64,000 nucleotides of DNA from Capsulimonadaceae bacterium (GTDB taxonomy: Bacteria > Armatimonadota > Armatimonadia > Armatimonadales > Capsulimonadaceae), in the NCBI GenBank assembly GCA_031292625.1, contig JARLGU010000032.1:1-64000 (forward strand), written 5' to 3'. Position 1 is the first letter of the stretch. Every line of letters starts with the position of its first letter. This document shows positions 60,303 through 64,000 of the stretch, in pieces. The position numbers and the translations under genes are program-made. The notes beneath the pieces are model-generated. The model was not told where the DNA came from and made no database searches. It was given only the letters and a program-made list of their open reading frames with translations.

Positions 60303-61316
60303 TTAAAATCCCCTCTCCGAAAGAAACTTGATCAAGTCGGCGACACGACTCGCGTATCCCCATTCGTTGTCGTACCACGCGACGACCTTTACAAAACTGC
60401 CAAGTCCGATCGTATCGAGCGCGGAAAAGATCGACGAGTACGGGCTGCCCTTTAAGTCGCTGGAGACGAGGGGTTCTTCGGTATATCTTAGAATGCCGGC
60501 GAGAGGTCCAGCTTCGGCGGCCGCGCGGTGTGCCTCGTTGATCTCAGCCACGGTCACATCGCGGCTAAGAAGCGCCGTGAAGTCTACGGCGGACACGGTT
60601 GGCGACGGAACGCGGAACGACATGCCAGTAAACCTTCCCTGAAGCGTAGGAATGACCAGTCCCACGGCCTTCGCCGCCCCCGTACTGGACGGGACGATAT
60701 TCACCGCGGCCGCGCGGGCATCTCGCAGATCCTTTGCCGCCGTGTCGACAATCTTCTGCGAGTTCGTGTACGCGTGAATCGCGGTCAGCAATCCCTTCTC
60801 GATGCCAAAGTTGTCGTTCAGCACCTTTGCAATCGGAGCCAACCCATTGGTCGTGCAGCTCGCGTTCGAGATGACGTGGTGTGTTGCGGGATCGTATGCG
60901 TCGTGGTTAACGCCAAGGACGATCGTTATATCCTCATGCTTTGCGGGCGCGCCGATAATAACCTTCTTTACGCCTCGGCGCAAATGCTCCCTAGCCTTGT
61001 TTGCATCGGTAAAAAGTCCCGTGGTTTCGATAACGATATCGACGCCGTCGCGCCCCCAGGGAATGGCGCCCGGTTCACGCTCGGAGTAGACGCTGATCCC
61101 TTTGCCATTGACTTCCATGCCGCTTTCCAGACCAACAACACTCCCCTTGAAGTCGCCATAGTTTGTGTCGTGCTTCAATAGAAACGCATTCGTCTTCGCG
61201 TCCGCTAAGTCGTTGACGGCGACAACGTCGATCTCGCCAGCATACTTTTCGGTAATCGCTCTGACCGACAAACGTCCGATACGGCCAAATCCGTTAATTC
61301 CAACTCGTGTTGCCAT
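60303..61316 (-). CDS. gap: Glyceraldehyde-3-phosphate dehydrogenase
   Basis: The 337-residue protein starts MATRVGINGFGRIGR, the NAD-binding Rossmann motif, and has catalytic Cys154 in ISNASCTTNGLAP and the C-terminal motif WYDNEWGYASRV. It oxidises glyceraldehyde-3-phosphate to 1,3-bisphosphoglycerate in glycolysis as a cytoplasmic tetramer. The ATG at 61316 was chosen over the GTG at 61325 because homologues begin at this point. No pgk or tpi gene follows; a terminator does. The divergent CGNR regulator at 61573 and the operator-like palindrome between them suggest local control. Confidence 0.97.
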   Translation of the reverse strand: MATRVGINGFGRIGRLSVRAITEKYAGEIDVVAVNDLADAKTNAFLLKHDTNYGDFKGSVVGLESGMEVNGKGISVYSEREPGAIPWGRDGVDIVIETTGLFTDANKAREHLRRGVKKVIIGAPAKHEDITIVLGVNHDAYDPATHHVISNASCTTNGLAPIAKVLNDNFGIEKGLLTAIHAYTNSQKIVDTAAKDLRDARAAAVNIVPSSTGAAKAVGLVIPTLQGRFTGMSFRVPSPTVSAVDFTALLSRDVTVAEINEAHRAAAEAGPLAGILRYTEEPLVSSDLKGSPYSSIFSALDTIGLGSFVKVVAWYDNEWGYASRVADLIKFLSERGF

Positions 61317-61503
61317 GCTGCCCACTTCCTTTCTTTATTGATGACCTGCAAATCGCAGCAAGTCCTGTAACCCGCCAAGCACGCGCGGCTCGGCGCATTT
61401 CACATAGGCTCTCGTCACGCGGAGCGCGATCACGGTCAAATGGTCGCGCAACCTAAGTCATCGCTCGACAATCCTCTTTCACCTTCAAAATCTATTTTTG
61501 ATA

Positions 61504-61544
61504 GTGATAAACCATTGTATCACAAATGGGATATTACTTGTCAA
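61504..61544 (-). promoter_or_regulatory. Promoter of gap with 19-bp spacer and overlapping palindrome
   Basis: On the minus strand TTGACA (61544-61539) and TACAAT (61519-61514) are 19 bp apart, and TGA before the -10 box gives an extended -10. GTGATA-AACCATTG-TATCAC (61504-61523) is a 6-8-6 palindrome that covers the -10 box. The long spacer suggests weak basal activity or dependence on a regulator. Confidence 0.6.
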
Positions 61545-61572
61545 TACCTGTTTTGCCTGTCATAATCAGAGA

Positions 61573-62244
61573 ATGAACGAAACGGAGGCGCGCGCCGGCA
61601 TCATTGCCCCGGGGCTCAGCGTCGAAACATTGTTTGCGAGCGAGCGTTTATGTCTCGACTTTATCAACACCGAATATCGTCGGAGAGAGATTGCGGTAGA
61701 CATAATCGCAACGGCCGATCAGCTCCGGAGGTGGCTGCGAATGGCGGAAGACATTCGCGGGTTGCCGCTTTGCGAGGATGAAGATTGGGACGCAAAGAAC
61801 GGCGAAACCATCCTCCTGCGAGCTGTTGAGTTGAGGACGGCCCTTCGCACTCTCGTACAGAGCGCGATCGACAAGACGCCGGCATCGGCGACCGCCATCG
61901 AGGTCGTTAACGCCATCCTCCGGACGAATCCGGCGTACACGCAACTCGGCGTCAGCAATGGGACGTTCCGCGAGTCTTTTTCGGTCATTCAGCCTCGTGA
62001 GAAGTGGCTCGTCGCAATCGCCAATGATGCAGTCGACCTCTTGTGTCACGCCGACCTATCGCTGCTTCGACAATGCGAATACCCAACGTGCATTCGCGTC
62101 TTCTACGACACGACAAAAAACCACAAGAAAAGATGGTGTGCGGAAAAATGCGGCAGCCACTCGAAGGCGGCAGCCTACTACCGTCGGAAGGTCGCCAAAG
62201 CGGTTCAGACCAGGATCGGCACGCCAGCGCCTAAATCCCAGTGA
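61573..62244 (+). CDS. CGNR zinc-finger transcriptional regulator (ABATE domain)
   Basis: The 223-residue protein has an N-terminal ABATE-like domain (SERLCLDFINTEYRRR, residues 20-35; helical to about 140) and a C-terminal CGNR-type zinc finger (LLRQCEYPTCIRVFYDTTKN, HKKRWCAEKCGSHSKAAAYY). Four cysteines are present, and the usual CGNR tetrapeptide reads CGSH. Such proteins are thought to bind DNA through the finger and a ligand through the N-terminal domain. The ATG at 61573 is preferred; the frame opens at 61498 inside the promoter region of gap. It is divergent from gap and may regulate both. Confidence 0.85.
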   Translation: MNETEARAGIIAPGLSVETLFASERLCLDFINTEYRRREIAVDIIATADQLRRWLRMAEDIRGLPLCEDEDWDAKNGETILLRAVELRTALRTLVQSAIDKTPASATAIEVVNAILRTNPAYTQLGVSNGTFRESFSVIQPREKWLVAIANDAVDLLCHADLSLLRQCEYPTCIRVFYDTTKNHKKRWCAEKCGSHSKAAAYYRRKVAKAVQTRIGTPAPKSQ

Positions 62245-62410
62245 TTGCCTTCTTCGATGATTTCAATTGGCAATCGTGCGCACCCGCCAGATTCCCGGCG
62301 TTGACGGAGGCTGCCCCTTACTTCGAAGCTGCTCAAAAAATGGGGATTGAATATTAGGACTCGCTTTGTAAGGGAAGATGAGGATTAAGATGCCCTCCAT
62401 GGCCGGCCCT

Positions 62411-62460
62411 TCGGCGCTCTCAGGGCGGTGAGCTTGTCGAACCGGCGGGCCATTTTTCTT
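62411..62460 (-). repeat. 50-bp dispersed repeat, copy B (inverted)
   Basis: The reverse complement reads GAAAAATGGCCCGCCGGTTC, then GACAAGCTCACCGCCCTGAG and AGCGCCGA, nearly identical to 60121-60170. The two copies are in opposite orientation about 2.3 kb apart and enclose gap and the CGNR gene. Confidence 0.6.
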
Positions 62461-62845
62461 TTGCCGCTTCACCCTCATCCTGTTGGCGAGCCGTGCGCGA
62501 AGCGCTTGAAAGATGGCCCGGCGGCCATAAAAGCGTTCCCAAGTCCTGACCAGTTTTGGGGAAGCACTCGCATCTATTCATATCAACGATTGTCACCGAT
62601 ATTGGCGCGGTTTCCGGCCGTGAACGACCGTCCTGAGATTTCAATCCCCATCAATGGCCCCATCAATGGGTCTGCCGGATCTACTGGCCGTCTACCGATT
62701 AGGCCCGTTCACGGGCGTTCTCAACACAGGCCGGCCCCTTCAGGACCGGACTCGCTCCGCTGTTAACAGTGATAGATGCGATTGCCTTGATTTTGGGGAA
62801 GCGCTCGCGTGACGCACAGCAAGCGAAAGTCAAGAATATTCTGTG

Positions 62846-62874
62846 TTCAATAATACTTGGCAATGTGGTAAAAT
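62846..62874 (+). promoter_or_regulatory. Promoter of the AhpD-like gene
   Basis: TTCAAT (62846-62851) and TAAAAT (62869-62874) are 17 bp apart in AT-rich DNA. The start codon is 69 bp downstream, with AAGGAG nine bases before it. Confidence 0.55.
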
Positions 62875-62942
62875 AGCCATATAACAAAACTGGCGGCAGC
62901 GAGAGCGCTCCCCGGTATTCGACACCAAAGGAGTTAGAGATC

Positions 62943-63311
62943 ATGACAAGAGATTTTCCGGCGTATCGTAAGGACCTGAAGGGCCTTATTGCCAAACTCG
63001 GCAAGGAAGCGCCGGGCGCGATCAAGGGATTCGGACAGCTTCACGAGGGCGCAATGAAGGCGGGCGCGCTCGATGTCAAAACAAAGGAGCTCATCGCGCT
63101 CGGGATCGGCATTGCCTCTCGCTGCGACGGCTGCATCGCGTTCCACACGCACGAGGCGTTGGTTGAGGGAGCGACGCGCGAGGAAATCGTCGAGACGATC
63201 GCAGTTGGCGTACTCATGGGCGGCGGCCCGAGCCTGATGTACAGCGCGCACGCCATGGACGCGCTGGAACAATTCGAGGCGGCGGGCGTCGGTTCCTCAA
63301 AAAGTGCGTAA
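62943..63311 (+). CDS. Carboxymuconolactone decarboxylase / AhpD-like protein
   Basis: The 122-residue protein has the AhpD-type motif CDGCIAFHTHEAL (residues 61-73), with the Cys-x-x-Cys pair and the distal His of alkylhydroperoxidases. The family helix pattern ALDVKTKELIALGIGIASRC precedes it. Such proteins reduce peroxides through the cysteine pair or act in related redox chemistry. AAGGAG precedes the ATG. The last codons (Ser-Ala-stop, AGTGCGTAA) lie inside the left end of the adjacent MITE-like element, so the present C-terminus may have been created by its insertion. Confidence 0.9.
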   Translation: MTRDFPAYRKDLKGLIAKLGKEAPGAIKGFGQLHEGAMKAGALDVKTKELIALGIGIASRCDGCIAFHTHEALVEGATREEIVETIAVGVLMGGGPSLMYSAHAMDALEQFEAAGVGSSKSA

Positions 63312-63550
63312 AAAACGAAAGGCCTTACAAGACGGCTTCCCGGCCGCCGTGGCCGTATTTGAAAAAGGGCCGTCACGACGTTTGCACCGCTTAACGATGT
63401 GCGCTGGGATCGGACGTTAGCGGCAAAGCGATGTGCGCGTGTTGACGAGTCATTGTCAATCACCGCCGTGAACGAGGCGCGGGCAAAAAATTGCCCCGGC
63501 GGCACGAGCCGTCCTGAATCATTCTCGCAATACGCCAGTCTATTACACAC
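63304..63550 (+). mobile_element. MITE-like element, copy 2 (full length)
   Basis: This copy of about 247 bp is clearly related to 3276-3524 over its whole length, including GACGGCTTCCCGGCCGCCGT at the left, CGCCGTGAACGAGGCGCGGG in the middle and GGCGGCACGAGCCGTC at the right. The outer ends are GTGCGTAA and TTACACAC. CTCAAAA occurs on both sides (63297-63303 and 63553-63559) as a possible target duplication. The left end supplies the stop codon of the AhpD-like gene. Confidence 0.75.
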
Positions 63551-63656
63551 CCTCTCAAAAGCAAGCGAATGCGCTCCGAGAGCGGTCGTCCTTATGTCTA
63601 CTGAGTCCGAAGGCTGAGCCGCGACTATAATACGCGTGAAGAAACCAGGCAACATA

Positions 63657-64000
63657 ATGTACATTCGTACGAGAGATGGTGAAGCGGAACCGTCGCTGGA
63701 CCTGACCGAGCATGTGCTCAAGGCGCTCGCGCACCGGAGCCGCCTGCTGATCGTCCAGACAATTGGCCGAGGCGAAGCGTGCGTCACCGACCTCCAGCAG
63801 GTTGTCGGGTCGGACATGTCCACCGTCTCGAAGCACCTAACCGTACTGAAGAGCGCGGGGGTAGTCGAGGACCGCAAGGCGGGACTGCAGGTGTTCTATC
63901 GCCTGCGTATACCCTGCATCGCCGACTTCGTGCATTGCATCGGTTCGGTAATGGCCGGCCTGCCGGTGACCCTGCCGCAGGAACTCTTGCCAGGCCGATG
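63657..64000 (+). CDS. ArsR-family transcriptional regulator (reaches the window end)
   Basis: The visible 114 codons encode a winged helix of the ArsR/SmtB type: LTEHVLKALAHRSRLLIVQT, then ACVTDLQQVVGSDMSTVSKH, LTVLKSAGVVEDRKAG and LQVFYRLRIPCIADFVHCIG. The Cys in EACVTDLQ sits where many members have the metal-binding CVC motif, and two further Cys lie in IPCIADFVHC, so metal or redox sensing is possible. The last bases are CGATG; if the next base is A the gene ends there with TGA. A TATAAT box lies at 63626-63631 without a clear -35. These repressors release DNA on metal binding. The target is not visible. Confidence 0.85.
   Translation, partial: MYIRTRDGEAEPSLDLTEHVLKALAHRSRLLIVQTIGRGEACVTDLQQVVGSDMSTVSKHLTVLKSAGVVEDRKAGLQVFYRLRIPCIADFVHCIGSVMAGLPVTLPQELLPGR

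Larger units (their letters stand above)
62245..62942. other. Intergenic region rich in short repeats
   Basis: No gene is supported in these 698 bases. It holds copy B of a 50-bp repeat, a direct repeat of TTTTGGGGAAGC(A/G)CTCGC (62554-62571 and 62791-62808), a tandem CCCATCAATGG motif near 62646-62671, the hairpin GCCCGT-TC-ACGGGC, and the promoter of the gene at 62943. Confidence 0.6.

Noticed and set aside
62245-62942. Repeat-rich region as a CRISPR array
   Set aside because: The repeats are few, differ in size and are not regularly spaced; no cas gene is present.
63041-63877. 278-codon minus-strand open frame
   Set aside because: It runs opposite the AhpD-like gene, through the MITE-like element and opposite the ArsR-type gene; an unbroken real gene there is implausible.

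Overview
The window looks like chromosomal DNA of a GC-rich, free-living heterotroph, probably of the phylum Armatimonadota (inference). The main clue is three prepilin-like proteins of the DUF1559 family. Each has the type IV prepilin start FTLIELL(V/I)[13 protein letters not shown] followed by PVFA.AREKAR...C.SN.KQLG, and each ends with the H-X9-DG signature. The density of secreted glycoside hydrolases, Gfo/Idh/MocA oxidoreductases and GntR-LacI chimeric repressors fits the same group.

Layout. Positions 1-3550 hold the end of an RHS-repeat reading frame, a secreted TPR protein and repeat DNA. A minus-strand carbohydrate island (3552-18902) carries three Gfo/Idh/MocA oxidoreductases, a full heparinase II/III-like lyase, a shortened paralogue of it, two clan GH-A hydrolases, a DUF1559 pseudopilin and a GntR-LacI repressor. 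Fragments of a heparinase and of a LacI-type repressor lie between these genes. A divergent AraC regulator (18993) marks the edge. A plus-strand island (20461-44524) starts with a second GntR-LacI repressor that has a consensus promoter and a palindrome. It continues with a mutarotase-like protein, an esterase, a pseudopilin, two very large paralogous secreted proteins that look like an unassigned hydrolase family, an alpha-L-fucosidase, a nitrilase-fold amidase, Gfo/Idh, an enolase-superfamily dehydratase, and two uroporphyrinogen-decarboxylase-fold proteins around a GH36-like hydrolase.

Positions 44525-49726 are housekeeping: tRNA-Gly(TCC) with promoter and terminator, PduO-type cobalamin adenosyltransferase, alanine racemase, a secreted DUF4412-like protein and HisC. 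A third, smaller carbohydrate locus on the minus strand (49746-57561) has a tandem beta-helix protein, a GH42-like hydrolase, a pseudopilin and a third GntR-LacI repressor. The right end (58149-64000) holds an ankyrin protein, a secreted protein of unknown function, GAPDH, a divergent CGNR regulator, an AhpD-like protein and an ArsR-type regulator cut by the window edge.

Working model: the three GntR-LacI loci act as separate sugar-responsive units. Each combines one repressor, one DUF1559 pseudopilin and secreted polysaccharide-active enzymes. No transporter gene of any kind is visible in the 64 kb, so uptake must be encoded elsewhere. The minus-strand island shows repeated recombination between paralogues. 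A MITE-like repeat of about 250 bp with imperfect terminal inverted repeats occurs four times, whole or in part.
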